64,000 nucleotides of DNA from NCBI GenBank assembly GCA_050084515.1, contig CM114274.1, forward strand, positions 23,374,001 to 23,438,000, written 5' to 3'. A program made the position numbers and the translations under genes. Shown piece by piece: positions 1 through 12,415 of the stretch. Each line of letters opens with the position of its first letter. The stretch's first letter is position 1. The notes below the pieces were generated by a model. That model did not search any database and was not told where the DNA came from. It worked only from the letters and a program-made list of their open reading frames with translations. The DNA is from Blasia pusilla. Its lineage: Eukaryota > Marchantiophyta > Marchantiopsida > Blasiales.

Positions 1-1600
1 CATATCATCAATCTCTTGCCAAGAGCAATCTCGGCGGCATCTATCACTCCATGCTCCCACCATACCACCACCATGTCCATAATTTTTTTGTGAACCCAAA
101 GGTCTTTACGGTAGATTCAATGAAAGTGTCAAACGCCAAGAGATTTTCTTCCAGTTTTCCAACGTACGTCTTCTTGTTCCCCTCATCTTGGAAGTCCTCT
201 ATTGTCCGTTTCTTGATCACTCTTTTCACTGGTTTGGTCGAGCATTTTAGCCTTTGCTACAACTCTGTCCACACCAATGAATGATCTGATCTTCCTATGT
301 CTGTCGTATCCACTATGATCTTCCCACTACGTGTGTAGAGTTCCTCATCCACAACTATGTAGTCAACAATGGAGCATTCATTCTCCTTGAAGTTGACCCT
401 AGTCCAAGCCGGGGAACCCGCCTTATGCCTACCTATCATTCAATACCATCAGTTGAAGTTCCCTCAACATTGTGATAAGCTGTATGCCATTGCCATTCAC
501 TCTCACATCTCCAAACATTCCGATCTTTGCTTGGGGATTAGTGCCTTGCCCCACCCAATTGTTGAAGTCTCCGAGCAAGACTATGTTTCCCTTTGTCTGG
601 AACCAAAGGCAATCAATTTTCACACTATCAAACGTTGCCTTTGTTACAACAGTAGATTCATTGTTTGTGGGCGTGTAAATACACCCAATATACATATCCA
701 TTAAGTTGCACTCTGCTATGACTGTGACCCATATGTTGTGTTCATACTCGAGCCCTGTGTTGATGATCTCACACATGTCCACCATGAAGTCTCTGATGAA
801 GAAGCCGGAAACCTTCATACCTTTGTTGATGTCCAAACCATGCATAGTATGGTATAGGGGATATCTCCATTAACTTGGTTTCCCAAGTTTCCTTACCACC
901 GCATCTATGGATTTGATTTTTCATCAAAACTTCAGCAACCTCAAGCTGCTTCATGGGATGGGTAAGTCCACAAAAGTTCAAGGTACCCAAACAGTGGCCT
1001 GTCACTAAATGGCTTGGAGGTTGGCATGCACGCTTTTGGCGTAGGTGTGGTTGCTTGCAACATGGAACCTCTTCATGTGCACGCTCTTCATCGCTGGTTC
1101 CTCGGATTAGATGTGTAGATCGCCAACCGTTTAGTGGAGATGGGCCGTTCCAGTTGTATGCACTTCTCAGTTCTTGAGACACATGGTTTTTTGTGGCAAG
1201 CCAAGTATTGGCCTCTTATGCTCTTGATAGTCGCCTTGAAGGTACATTGACGACCATTCATCATCCGAGTAATTCCAGCTGTAGCCAAGAATTCAAAGCC
1301 CAAAGATACGCACATGATCTTAAATGAGACGAAGTCTAATGTGGGAAAAACACCGAAAATTATCATGTGGAACCATGGTCTCCTCCTATAGACCAATTTG
1401 AACTCTTTGTCCAGATCCAAACTGCGGAGGGCCTTCCATCTTCTCACATAAACATGCCGGTATTCCCCACCCAACCTAGGGATGGTGAACTTTGGTATGC
1501 GCCTTTGATAGGTGAATTTATACTCCTTACAAGCTTGGTAGGACGAAGATATGTTGGGCTCAAGGCCGTTGATTATATGTAGAGGTTTGGCAAACAACTA
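1..1600 (-). pseudogene. LINE endonuclease relic (5' part of ORF2), broken
   Basis: Minus-strand reading segments at about 429-1000 and 257-439 together resemble an APE-type endonuclease of a non-LTR retrotransposon. Visible landmarks are an N-terminal 'NFCGLTHPMKQ' segment, a central 'VLLGDFNNWVGQG' (the GDFN block) and a C-terminal 'IGRSDHSLVW' (the SDH block). The parts lie in different frames with stops between them, so this is a decayed copy. The protein family differs clearly from the LINE family found at 13.6-36.5 kb. The portion at 1,000-1,600 on the same strand is open but unrecognised and may be upstream LINE sequence. The element runs off the left edge, so RT is not visible. Confidence 0.6.
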
Positions 1601-2327
<727 letters not shown>

Positions 2328-2329
2328 AG

Positions 2330-3400
2330 GACTTGAACATTTAGACCATGTTTATATTCAAATTCCATTTTCTTAAATTTGAGTATCTCATGCCTAGGTC
2401 TTATCTATCTTTCTCAACTTCAAAGAGTCTATCTTGTGATTTCCCTAATTTTTTGATCGAACATCTAATGCCATTATCACTATCCTTGGATTTTTGTCTT
2501 CCTTTTCCAATGGGTTTTTTGAGTTATCCATTCACACCAATAAGTAAACACGATGTAATTTGTGGAATGGTTTTTGAACCACTAATCTCCTTTGGAATCT
2601 CTCTTTCTGGACTACTAAGCGGATTCATAAATCTTGGAATCTCTGATTTGTCAATCAACACATTATCAAGAAAATATGTATCATCTTCATCAAAGATTAC
2701 AATATGTTATGCAGCATGGCCTTCTATCCCAACATCACTACCTCCAAGATTTTCAATCTCCTTCCAAGACGGGGCCCTCAATCGATACATTTCATGATAG
2801 TATTCCCATTTAGTTGGAGATGCACATGTTAAACTTGCATTATTTTTCTAAAATTTTTATATCCACTTGAATGGATCTATTTTTTTCTTCACTTATTCTC
2901 CATTATAAGGTGGAGTTCTATTGATTGTATCTTTCAACCTACCTTCCACCAATCTCCACCAACAATTCCTTGGTTGCAATGATGGACTTAAATATCTTCA
3001 AACAAAAACAAAAGAGTTGGCTCTACTCTTGTAGATCGCTCAACATTCCATTTCTTAAGTGCATTCGATCTGAAAAATAAAATTAGTATAAGTGGATGTC
3101 AGTAAACTCCACATTCACACTCTAAACTAAGTGCATTTTGGGATGAAATTGAGAATTAGCACAAAAATACCTAATTTTGTAGGCTTTGAAAGTTTTCTCT
3201 TGCTTGGAACTTGGATTTGCTCACAAGAATCCCACGCAAATGCACCTAGGTTTGAATCCCCATCACTCATCTCCATGTTTGTGGTAATTTTGATGAAGTT
3301 AAAAGAGCTAAAAAACAAACATAGATGTGAGAAAAAGGCCAAAAAAGCACAGATTGTGTCATGAAATGACCGGATATAAAATGTGCACAAACAATTTTTT
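2330..3400 (-). pseudogene. Unrecognised decayed coding relic, possibly MYB/SANT-like
   Basis: The minus strand has protein-like segments separated by stops: one near 2,960-3,075 with regularly spaced tryptophans ('GGDWWKVG'), and another at about 2,400-2,810 including 'YYHEMYRLRAPSW' and a serine/lysine-rich stretch. This layout faintly recalls plant transposon-associated MYB/SANT-like DNA-binding proteins, but I cannot name a family. Plus-strand open frames here are probably antisense shadows. Confidence 0.2.
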
Positions 3401-4360
3401 CCACATTGCTAATGTTTCAAAAAAATCATATATTCATGTCAAATAAGAAATCATGATCATCTCCCCTAAAATATTCCTAATATGAGCCAAAAATAAATAT
3501 GAAATACTCACCATTGCATTTACCATCGCCTTTTTTCCCTCTCACCACCTTATTTGTTGCACATAATGTAGAAAGAGCCCTCTAGTTTGTCCTAAAACAT
3601 GCCACCACAATTTGGAGTGCCCATTGAATGACCCAAATCAGCCTAGATACACTCCAACCTGATTGTTAACCTTGAAAGACAACTTGCAAGTGTTGGACAG
3701 ATAGAAGGGGCTGGAGCCCCTACCTACATAACACATTGCAGTCCAACCAACTTGGTGTGGCCATGACAAAAGCCAAAAGTATGAGGAAGTATCAACCATA
3801 CATGAATAGGTCCACAAGGGAGGTGGGAGTATGTATGCCACCAGACAGGCAAAGACGAAGAGTCATAACCACAACAAGTGAATAGCAGCACAAGTAATTG
3901 TGCAAGGATTGGGGCTACAACCTAGCAATCGTTAGGTTGAGGTGTGCAATTGACAGACAAAGACGGAGGTTCAAGATGTTTGGCATGTTTACTTAGAGAG
4001 TTGTGCAAGCTCAAACAAAGCTGCAAGTAGGTAAAGAAGCTTTTGGGAGATATTTGCGGCACTAATTGTAAGTGTCAGGTCCCAACAAAATGCATGCACA
4101 AGGAAATAAGATGGACAAGCCAGGTAAAAAATTGTTTAGGATAGGGGTGATTAGACGTTCCTGAAAAGGTCTATGGGGAGCCTCAAGCATACATGCAAGA
4201 AGGGTCGAGGAACATAGGGATGAGGACAACACTGTTAGAGCAATAGCCAAGCAAAAAAATGCCCAAGTGAAGGCATAGAGGGGTCGGAAAAAGCTGATAG
4301 GTACACAAGAAGCCAAGAAGTTCGGGAGTTCAAACTCTTCCCTCTGATATCCAAGAGCTA
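3401..4360. other. Unassigned interval
   Basis: No convincing gene, RNA or structured repeat was seen. Short open frames on both strands lack recognisable motifs. Confidence 0.35.
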
Positions 4361-5333
4361 GTGATGAGAGGTCCTGTTTCATCAGATATTCAGGACGTTG
4401 GTACATTTTTTAGAGAGGTGTTTCGGATAGCTACCGGGGTTGCTACACCCAAGTTTACGTTACCATTAATGGTACAAGAAGAAAAAAAGGTAGTGCGCAT
4501 TGGGTTGGGGAAAGAGACAACAAGTGCTCGTCTAGCAAAGGCTGTAGACTCTGCGTTAGAGATTGGGTCTACTGTGATAGTCCAGGAAAACAAAGTCGCC
4601 GAGCTTGATGCAAGGGCGACACAGGAACTCATCGAGTGTGCGAGGCCGGCACAAGAGAGATTGTGGGAGCAGTTCAAGGATTTTTTTTTCCGAACTCTAA
4701 TCTGAAAATCTTTTGATTAGATGTCAATGATTTCAAACTTGCCCCGCTTGATATCGAAGCGAGGGAGATTTATTAGGAGCTAGTGAATGCCTTGATGCAT
4801 AGTCCCTCGAGGATTATAGGGAAAAATATAAACACACCTATTGTTCCTTGTACATACAATATTGCAAGAGCATCTGATGAATATCGGGGGGACCATTTAC
4901 TAGTTTCTCCCTAGTTTCCTGATGATTTTTGTACCATCACGTAGGTACCTACGTGATGGTACAAAAATCTATTGGTGGGCAATTGCTGGTCAGCATACAA
5001 CAGTCGCCTTCTCTAAACTTCATGAGGCGATCGGGGATGATTTTTTTCAAAGTCTCCCGTGTACAGTAGTTTGGGGAGAAGATTGTCCCGAAAACCGTCT
5101 TTGGCATTACAGCCTCTCCTCACTTCACAATGAAGTGGACGCATATGCCAGAAAAATAGAGACTCTGATAAGAATGCAGATTTCCACTTTTCGGGCCCAC
5201 ATGAGCAATATCGAGTTGGCAGCGATCAAGAAGACAAGGAAGAGGAAGATTGGAGAAGTGGTGGGTTTCCTTGCATTGAGGATCGCTAATGCTGTACCAT
5301 TTAAATCAAAATTTAAATTTTGTATTAAAACTT
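4361..5333 (+). pseudogene. Broken ORF with a weak ParB-like 'GQH' fold signature
   Basis: Three plus-strand pieces read as one protein-like product with frameshifts: 4,361-4,705, a piece in another frame at about 4,720-4,910 (contains 'NDFKLAPLDIEAREIY' followed by a stop), and 4,922-5,333 (contains 'DGTKIYWWAIAGQHTTVA'). A small residue followed by GQH(T) and an alanine, preceded by a hydrophobic strand, resembles the GHRR-type box of ParB/sulfiredoxin-fold proteins; this is inference only. The last piece ends in a basic KKTRKRK segment. A perfect 46-bp palindrome interrupts the frame at 4,924-4,969. It could be the N-terminal part of the transposon-like unit that continues to 11.4 kb. Confidence 0.3.
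4924..4969. repeat. Perfect 46-bp palindrome
   Basis: The sequence equals its own reverse complement over all 46 bases, with no spacer (centre GGTACC). The right arm continues an apparent coding frame (RDGTKIYW), so the left arm looks like an inverted copy of coding sequence and not an original feature. Confidence 0.95.
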
Positions 5334-5626
5334 GAAATCTGATAGAACATTGACTACACATACTATCTCTTTCTTTAATCAGTCCGAGCTGCTATCATTG
5401 GTATTCTAATCGAACTTAACTTCCATGGTTTTTGAAGACCATGACGAAGAGGCTGAACGCCCATTTCGGTTCCATCCACAAGGAGATAAACACCTTCGTC
5501 ACCACGAGACCGGAAGGTGGCACCTTCTGAAGGCAAAAAACAAGAGGATGCTCGGAATTGCAAAGGAGCAAAGGACCCGGACATGGAAGCAGAGTTAGAA
5601 GATGATGACGAATCAGAAGTAAGCTC

Positions 5627-6190
5627 ATGGGATTTTGTGCCTTGAATCATGCCAGACATTTGTTTCTCTTCGCACTGCTTTTCAATCCAAGCAGGCCCAT
5701 TACTGATTTTGGTTGGTTTATGGCTCAAGACAATGGAGTCGCGGAGAGGGATGAGGGTGAGGGATCGGCTCCCCCAACTTTTGAAAGGGTGATATTGCCT
5801 GATGTGTTCAACCCTCAAATTTTGACAGGGGAGACTAGTGCTCTAGCTACTCCTGGTTCTGCAAGATATTTTTCGAGTACTATCCCCACACCGCTCGGAG
5901 AAAATATATTAAGTTCAATTTAAGAAGCTCGTTACGAAGAAACTTTATGCTTTTGAGTGGGACGATGACTGTTACATTTGGAATTCTAATCTAAGTATCC
6001 GTTTGGGAAGCAGTCATCGGCGATTGGTGGAAAATCATTTGGACTATCGGCGCTCACTCTCGAGGGAGAGAAGGATGACAAAGTGCTGGAGAGCAGATCC
6101 AAGCAGATGCCATCGTCGAATGCGTTGAGAAATTTAGATGATCCTCCTAATGCATGCAAATCCTTCTCGGTATTAGTTTCAAATGAATAA
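5627..6190 (+). pseudogene. Downstream continuation of the broken ORF, unrecognised
   Basis: An open segment (5,627-5,923) contains an acidic stretch 'AERDEGEGSAPP'. A second segment in another frame at about 5,928-6,010 contains 'AFEWDDDCYIWN'. The frame change and following stops suggest decay or an unmodelled exon junction. No family is recognised. It probably belongs with the preceding piece because strand and spacing agree. Confidence 0.25.
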
Positions 6191-6227
6191 TTTTTTCTCA
6201 TTACGTTGAGTGTCCACAGGGAGAAAA

Positions 6228-6700
6228 TGAAAGGGAGGGACTGCATGGGACGGGGAAGCAGATTCCGATGTCATTGGGCTTTCGTTATCCGGTGAGCAAC
6301 CCTATTACTTTTTCCTATTCTGATTTCAGTTTCCTAGCTTCTTCTTGCATTGATGTAGAACTTAAGGTCTCATTATGTGGAGTATTTTGCCACTACACAT
6401 GGAGAAGAGGAGAGAGAGGGACTGCTAGGGACGGAAAACCAGAATCCACCATCATCGAAATCTCCTTCTGAGGTGAGCAACCCAATTAATATTTCGTATT
6501 ATATTTTCAGTTTCCCTGCCTCCTCTTGCAGTGATGTAGAACTTAAGTTCTCATTATGTCAAATATTTTGCCACTACACAGGGCGACGAGGAGAGCAAGG
6601 GAGTTGAAAAGCAGACTCCACATGGAGAAAGGGGATTGAGAGACTTGAGGGTATGGAAAAGCTCACTGGAATGTTACCTGCTTCTCCGAATCAGGTAAGC
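6228..6700 (+). repeat. Tandem duplication (~181 bp) of an exon/intron-like unit
   Basis: The block starting near 6,228 recurs about 181 bp later near 6,409, and a shorter third piece starts near 6,590. Each unit holds a GA-rich exon-like segment ending in a splice-donor-like 'TCCG/TGAG-GTGAGCAACC' (GTAAGCAAC in the third), then a pyrimidine-rich stretch and an AG. The arrangement looks like repeated duplication of one small exon with its intron. Confidence 0.6.
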
Positions 6701-7030
6701 AACTAAAGTGGTGATTAACTCATCTAAAGTTCTCATTGTATTTAGGGTCTCCATACTTTGAATTCAGAAAAGAAGACCTCATATTGTGGTTTCATGCAGG
6801 AGTCACACGATGGAACGCATAGTAGGTCGATGTCTAAGTGTTTGGTGACTCCCAACTTAGAAAAGTAGTAAACACTATCCTTGGGAATGACTTAGCCACT
6901 GCACTCGAAATATCAGATTCTGACAACTCTAGACGTAATTTCACAATCAAATGTGTAAATACACAGAAAAATGATACGTCTCAAGTTCCACCATGAGCTC
7001 CAGTGTCTACAAAGCCTGGGGCTTTTTTCC
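6701..7030. other. Unassigned interval before the palindrome field
   Basis: Contains acceptor-like 'TTTCATGCAG' near 6,790 but no recognisable coding block. Confidence 0.3.
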
Positions 7031-7925
7031 TCATCCTAATTGGATCTTAAGGTCCAATTCAACCACAGTCCAGTGACCCTTTGATTGGATCTTAAGATCA
7101 GAATCTAGGGCATTCGGCCCGTTGGAAGGTCATTCGGAACTATAGTTCCCAATTACCTCTAGGTCAGAGAATTTTGGCCTTTGGGCTCAAAAACTCTCTC
7201 CTCTATTTACTAGGAACATTCAGAACTATAGTTCCAGTCGGAGAACTACGCTAAAGGCTGACGCTTTTCTCTGCTTAAGAGTGGACCTTAAGATCCACCC
7301 TTCCCAACGGGATCTTAAGATCCAATTCGCCCTTTGTCCTGTGACGCTTATATCGGATCTTAGGATCTGATTCATGGTCATTCGAGCATCCACGTGCCTG
7401 CCAGCGGATAGTCCTTATCTTTTCTTAACAGATACCCCACGATTCAGAGAATTGCGATAGATGCGCAAAGGAGTTGTTTTCAACTCCTTGATGAGTTCAT
7501 AAGGGGATGGCTCCTCCCAGCAATCAGAACTAGAGTTCCAATCGGACTTGCCCTTCCTCATCCCCATTGGATCTTAAGGTCCAATTCACCCACAGTTCAG
7601 TGATCCTTCGATCGGATCTTAAGATCGGAATCTAGGACATTCCGCCCTCCGCGTGCCTACCAGCGGAACCTTCTAGTATTGCTGGAAGTAGAGGCGCCTG
7701 ATGTTCTTTTGAATGGGATCTCAACATCCGTTGGGAAGGTCATTTGGAACTACAATTCCCAATCACTTCCAAGTGAGAGAATGTTGGCGCAAAGCAGGTT
7801 ATGTTGAACTTTATGCTGACTTTATTATGTGGATGGCACATCTCCACATTTGGAACCAGAGTTCCAATCGGACATACCCTACAAGTTTCCACTCTTCCCG
7901 AATGGATCTTAAGGTCCAATTTGCC
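7030..7925. repeat. Field of two interspersed palindromic motifs
   Basis: Two near-palindromes recur. Motif A, consensus GGATCTTAAGRTCC, occurs at about 7,040, 7,087, 7,281, 7,310, 7,355, 7,567, 7,612 and 7,903, with a degenerate copy near 7,714. Motif B, consensus GGAACTATAGTTCC, occurs at 7,136, 7,222, 7,526, 7,745 and 7,852. Larger blocks around them are also repeated: 7,030-7,100 resembles 7,556-7,630, and 7,110-7,175 resembles 7,725-7,790. The motifs could be protein-binding sites, hairpins, or remnants of a short tandem family. Confidence 0.8.
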
Positions 7926-7998
7926 CTGTGCAATAAGATGATTACACTTCTGTCTCACTTTCCATTTGGAGTATGTCTAACAATTAATTGCCACTTCG

Positions 7999-8900
7999 AT
8001 GTTATGGTGCAGATCTCAGATTTATGCAATGGAATTCTGCATCGGTAATGTAGTGTATCTACAAGATGGATCATCCATCTATGTTGGAAGAGCTAGAATC
8101 GTGGATACCAATTCCGAGAGAGTAGTCCACAACATACCACTTGGTAAGGATTCCTTGTACATGTCTATGGAGGAAGTCTTTGGAAGTTCAACAAGCACTT
8201 ACAATGGAGAATCTCTCTCCGATTTCAGTGGAGCATTCATCATATGGCCTCGTAATGGAGTTACAACAACTAATGCATATGGTGGACGTGAGGATGTGGA
8301 AGGAGAGCCTCATTGCCCCACACAATATTCAAAGAAAGTTTTCTTAAAAGATTCAAAGGGATCAGAGCTTCTTATTGGTTCAGGGTGTGTTGCCGAAAGC
8401 TTCGATTCACATGAGATCCAACCTATGTCCTTCTTTGACGACCATCGGCAATCGTGAATGTGCGTAATAGTTTATGAGTCATACTACGAACCAGATGCCC
8501 ACCCGGATGGAAGAAGGCTACAAGATATGTTGGGAATGTTTGAAAAATATCCCAGGTATCTAATTACAGAAAAATACAATCATACCATGGATATTTAGGA
8601 AGAGGAAGCACTTAGTCTGCAATACCTCCATCGACGTACAAGTTACGGTTCCCATGATTGGTCGTATGGAATCAGCCCTTTTACCGGTGCAACTTACAGA
8701 GAACTATGGATGTCTAAATATTGGAGAGGGAATTGTTTACTACGTCAATCCAAACGACAAATTTGGTGGTCAAAGACTGGGGGATCACCATATTGGCATA
8801 TTCATTACCAACATCACGACCCGTCTTACACGCCACAAGGTTCTTGAAAGGAACTTAGTCATATGGCCTACGACATCCTGCATTGTTAAAGATGGATGAG
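7999..8900 (+). pseudogene. Repeated DUF8039-like segments of a plant transposon protein
   Basis: An open segment at 7,999-8,457 contains 'GNVVYLQDGSSIYVGRA', 'IPLGKDSLYMSMEEV' and 'GAFIIWPRNGV', then starts a second similar unit ('KVFLKDSKGSELLIGSG'). A third unit is at about 8,654-8,899 ('QRLGDHHIGIF', 'LVIWPTTS'). The order (hydrophobic strand, VG/G box, PLG box, strand, IxWP) matches my recollection of the DUF8039-type domain near the C-terminus of plant transposon proteins. Stops separate the units. It lies upstream of the DUF7869-like segment on the same strand and may be part of the same element. Confidence 0.35.
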
Positions 8901-9419
8901 ACTTGTGGACATGCTACTTGGAATGTTCAACCGTGTCCCGAGGGGCCGTTGAAGCAATAACAGGCAAGAGGAAGAGAGCTTACACATACACTTATTGGTG
9001 CAAAAAGCTATGTCCAACAGGAGCTACCAAAACGAACAAAAAGCTAACAGAGGAAGATATATCACAAGTGGCGTCGAAAAATTGTTGCGGATAATTCCAT
9101 TGCCAATATACGCCGAGAGATGTTGTTTGTTCAAGCAGAGAGAAGTATTTGAAGCAGGAAAGAAGGGAATCACTCCACGCCATGGTCCATTCGTCTTACT
9201 TCATTGACGAATGAAGGGTTGTGCAATTGGAAGATAGAACGGTGTGCCTTCTATGTTGACGACAGATCCATGGTCTTGGAAAAATGAGTTTCGAGGACGA
9301 AGTAAGAAATGTTAGAGATGGGAAGACGCGGACGCGGCATGGGAACTGGGAAGAAATTGCATAATCTAGAGGACGACGCAAGTGGTGGAAACAGTCAAGC
9401 TAATAATTGAGGAGACTGG
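8901..9419. other. Short unassigned linker
   Basis: Plus-strand frames are short and unrecognised. Context suggests decayed coding sequence between the DUF8039-like and DUF7869-like segments. Confidence 0.3.
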
Positions 9420-11437
9420 ATGCCTCACAAGGAAAGAACAATGTCAGACGGGAGAAGAGAGGAATTGATTCAGTTGCCTCAATTTTTCTCCTGGAAGTAT
9501 ATACGAGAAGTAGTCAATAAGCAAGGAAGAAAATTGGGATTAGCAGGAGTCTCACTATCAACTATTAGTCAAATTAAAAAACAATATTTCTCCAATGTTG
9601 CTATTCACAAATCAGGTGATAGCTTTTCTCCTTGTGCAACATGTGCAATGCTTAAGTCTCTGGGAAATACTGTATCGACAAACAAGGAGAAAGCTGTTGT
9701 TAAGGAACGGGTAGTCGAACATGATGACCTGTAAAGGTCTCAAAGGAGTTTATATTACACTTGGTGAGCAAAATCCATGCGTCATCCCGAGTCCTGTCTT
9801 TGCCTAATCCACGACAAAATGGATAGTTTCAAAATAAGTTTGCCAAGAGCGTGGCAAAAAACCAAATATTTGGCTCTGGCTCAACCGTTTCCAATTACTT
9901 GTATACGTAAATATTACGGAATAACACTCTATTATATTAGAAAATGGTTTAGGGTGCAAGTGACAGTTAGAAAGTTTGTAGGGCTATCTTGATCCAGTTC
10001 ACATAATAGGACTTAAGTTCTCATTTTTAATCCATATCCAAAATTTTTTCTTAAGGAGAAAGAGATCGGTCTATGCCTAATCCATTAATCGGAATTTTAG
10101 TTCTCATAGGGCGTTACATTTCTTACATTTTTTGCCTAATGGAACTTGCGGACGTATGAGGTACTTCATGCACGTACCCAATTTGGAGAAACGGTACCTT
10201 CTTTAGGTATTTGAAGTAAAAGTTAATTCAACTTAATATTCAATAAGAAAGATCTTTCAAGATGCCCATGAGTCAAGATATAATGCATACATCTTGAAAG
10301 ATCTTGTGACATAGTTTTTTAACTCCACCTCACCGAATCCAGCACCACAAGTGGTTCAGGACATTCCCGACTTCAAGGAGTACTTGAAAGGTTTCATCGG
10401 ACGTAAGACCAAAAATCAATAGTATGGATTACAAAAGCCAGGTCGATTTCAATTTACTAGATCTCCGGATGGTATGCCCATCATGCATTACAAGATGTAT
10501 GGTTCTGATAAAGAGTGGCTACCGAATGAGCATGGTTATGACGTGTTTTTACGTCATGAAATTAATGGACATCCTCTTATCCCTACTAGGAATCCACACC
10601 GCTTACTGCTCACACCCTTGAAGGTATTTTCCGATGTGAAGAAAGGTGTATCTCACTACATGAAGTACTTTGATAAGATGGGAAGCAAGTCTTCCAGAGG
10701 CACAAAGGTGGAGTTCCAAAAACTAGCACGGTAGTGGAGGAAGACGATCAAGGAATTGGCCCGATTTTTGTGCTCATGGAAACCCTGAGGCCAAGGTTCA
10801 AAACTTGCCATTAAATCATAAAACATCAGAAAATGAAGATTCTTCTACCAATAATAGGACTAGTTTGATAGCCCATGACATCGCTTCATCGTTCTTTGAG
10901 ACATTGGAAGATTTTTGGCCTCTAACCAAACAGAACACTCAAGTTCCTATTGTCTTTGGAAGTGGAATTCCTCCAAATCGAGATCAACATTGTGGGCCCA
11001 CTAGATTCAGGCTTAGAGTTGATATGTTATCAATGGAGGAATCAGAAGTTGCATTGGTAGATTTCAATGTTAGTGACTTTGTCATAATTAGATCAAGACA
11101 AGAAAGAAACAAATATCCTATATGGATGGGACAAGTTCTAGTTAGAGTTGGTGAAGATACAAATTTCAGAATTCAATATTGGTGGCCATTGAATACATTC
11201 GGAAGAGGGAACATAGCCCCAAGTAGGAGATATCAAAATTGGGATGTAAACAAATAGGAGAAGAATAGTAGTGAAAAACCAATGTTATGTCCACATGACT
11301 TGGTTATAGCATCTTTCGCTAATTCTACATATGCAATAGAGGATGGACTAGTGAGTATCCCCATTGACATGGCTAATTTTGTAAAGTCTAGAACAACTTT
11401 TGGCACTAACCTAGTACTAGAAGATAGAGATGACTAG
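9420..11437 (+). pseudogene. DUF7869-like transposon-associated protein, decayed
   Basis: Plus-strand pieces appear in the order expected for the large DUF7869 proteins that are common in bryophyte, lycophyte and fern genomes. They are: a helical N-terminal part with 'SFSPCATCAMLKSL' (9,420-9,734); 'SLYYTW' and 'LCLIHDKMDS' (about 9,745-9,830); a badly decayed middle (10,000-10,320); 'DFKEYLKGFIGRKTK' and 'FQFTRSPDGMPIMHYKMYG' (10,360-10,600); and a C-terminal part with 'IIRSRQERNKYPIWMGQV' and 'FRIQYWWPLN' (10,805-11,437). Several stops and frame changes break it. I recognise the family from recurring motifs; its function is unknown, and the IHDKMD box followed by the GHGD region is often thought to be nuclease-like. 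Confidence 0.5.
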
Positions 11438-11744
11438 TAACAACAACACAATTACTATAAGCCCTATTATAATTTAATGTAATGTTATTGAGAGTCATCA
11501 CTTGATTTTATGAAGATTCTTTATATTTCAACATATGGTATATCATTGAGATTATTAAATAAAACTTTTTTGTAGAAGCTTTCACAATTGGAATCGGATT
11601 CCATATTCTTCCCATATTAAATTTTATTGTTTAGTATTGTGCTCCAACTTGCAACATGTAGCTAAATTCATCCATTTGGACTTTAGATGAAATCCAAGTT
11701 TCCCTAAGTAAGACTACACTCTATATCACAGTAACTCCTAAGCT

Positions 11745-12415
11745 AAAAACCCTAACCTTAAGCTATAAACCCTAAGCCCTAGCCTCAAAACCCTACATCC
11801 TAACCCCCAAGCCAAAAACTCTAACCACTAAGCCTAAAAACCTAAACTTTAACCCCTAGGTAAAAAACCCTAAACCCTAAGCCAAACAGTCACCCTAAAC
11901 CCTAAAACCTAAGCAATAAACCATGAACCCTAGAACCTAAGCAGTAAACCCTAAACCCTAACCCCTAAGCCAAAAACCTTAAAGCCTAACACCCCCCCTA
12001 CCCCTAAGCCAAAAATTCTAAACACTAGTTAAAAAAACCTTAACCCCTAAGCAAAAAACCTTAAACCCTAGAACCTAACCGGTAAACCCTAAACCCTAGG
12101 CAATAAACCCTAAACCCTAACCCTTAAGCAAAAAACCCTCAAGCTTAAGACATAACCACTAAGCCAAAAATTCTACACACTCGGCCAAAAACCCTAAACC
12201 TTAACCCCTAAGCAAAAAAACCCTCAACCCTAAGCCAAACACCCTTAAACCTAAGCAATAAACCCTAAATCCGAGCAATAAGCCCTAAACCCTAACCCCT
12301 AAGAAAAAATCCTAAACTCTGAGCCAAACACTCTTAACCCTAGAGTGTGAGCAATAAACCCTAAACCCTAACTTCTAAGAAAAAAACCCTAAACCCTCAG
12401 CCTAAGTAAAAGAGG
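11745..12415 (+). repeat. Degenerate interstitial telomere-type repeats (CCCTAAA)
   Basis: Many copies of CCCTAAA, CCCTAA and ACCCCTAAGC variants are interspersed with short A-rich spacers over about 670 bp. CCCTAAA is the complement of the Arabidopsis-type plant telomere repeat. The array is heavily mutated and lies inside transposon-rich DNA, so it is interstitial and not a chromosome end. Confidence 0.9.

Noticed and set aside
11745-12415. True chromosome end
   Set aside because: The repeats are degenerate and followed by more than 50 kb of other sequence on one side and 11 kb on the other.
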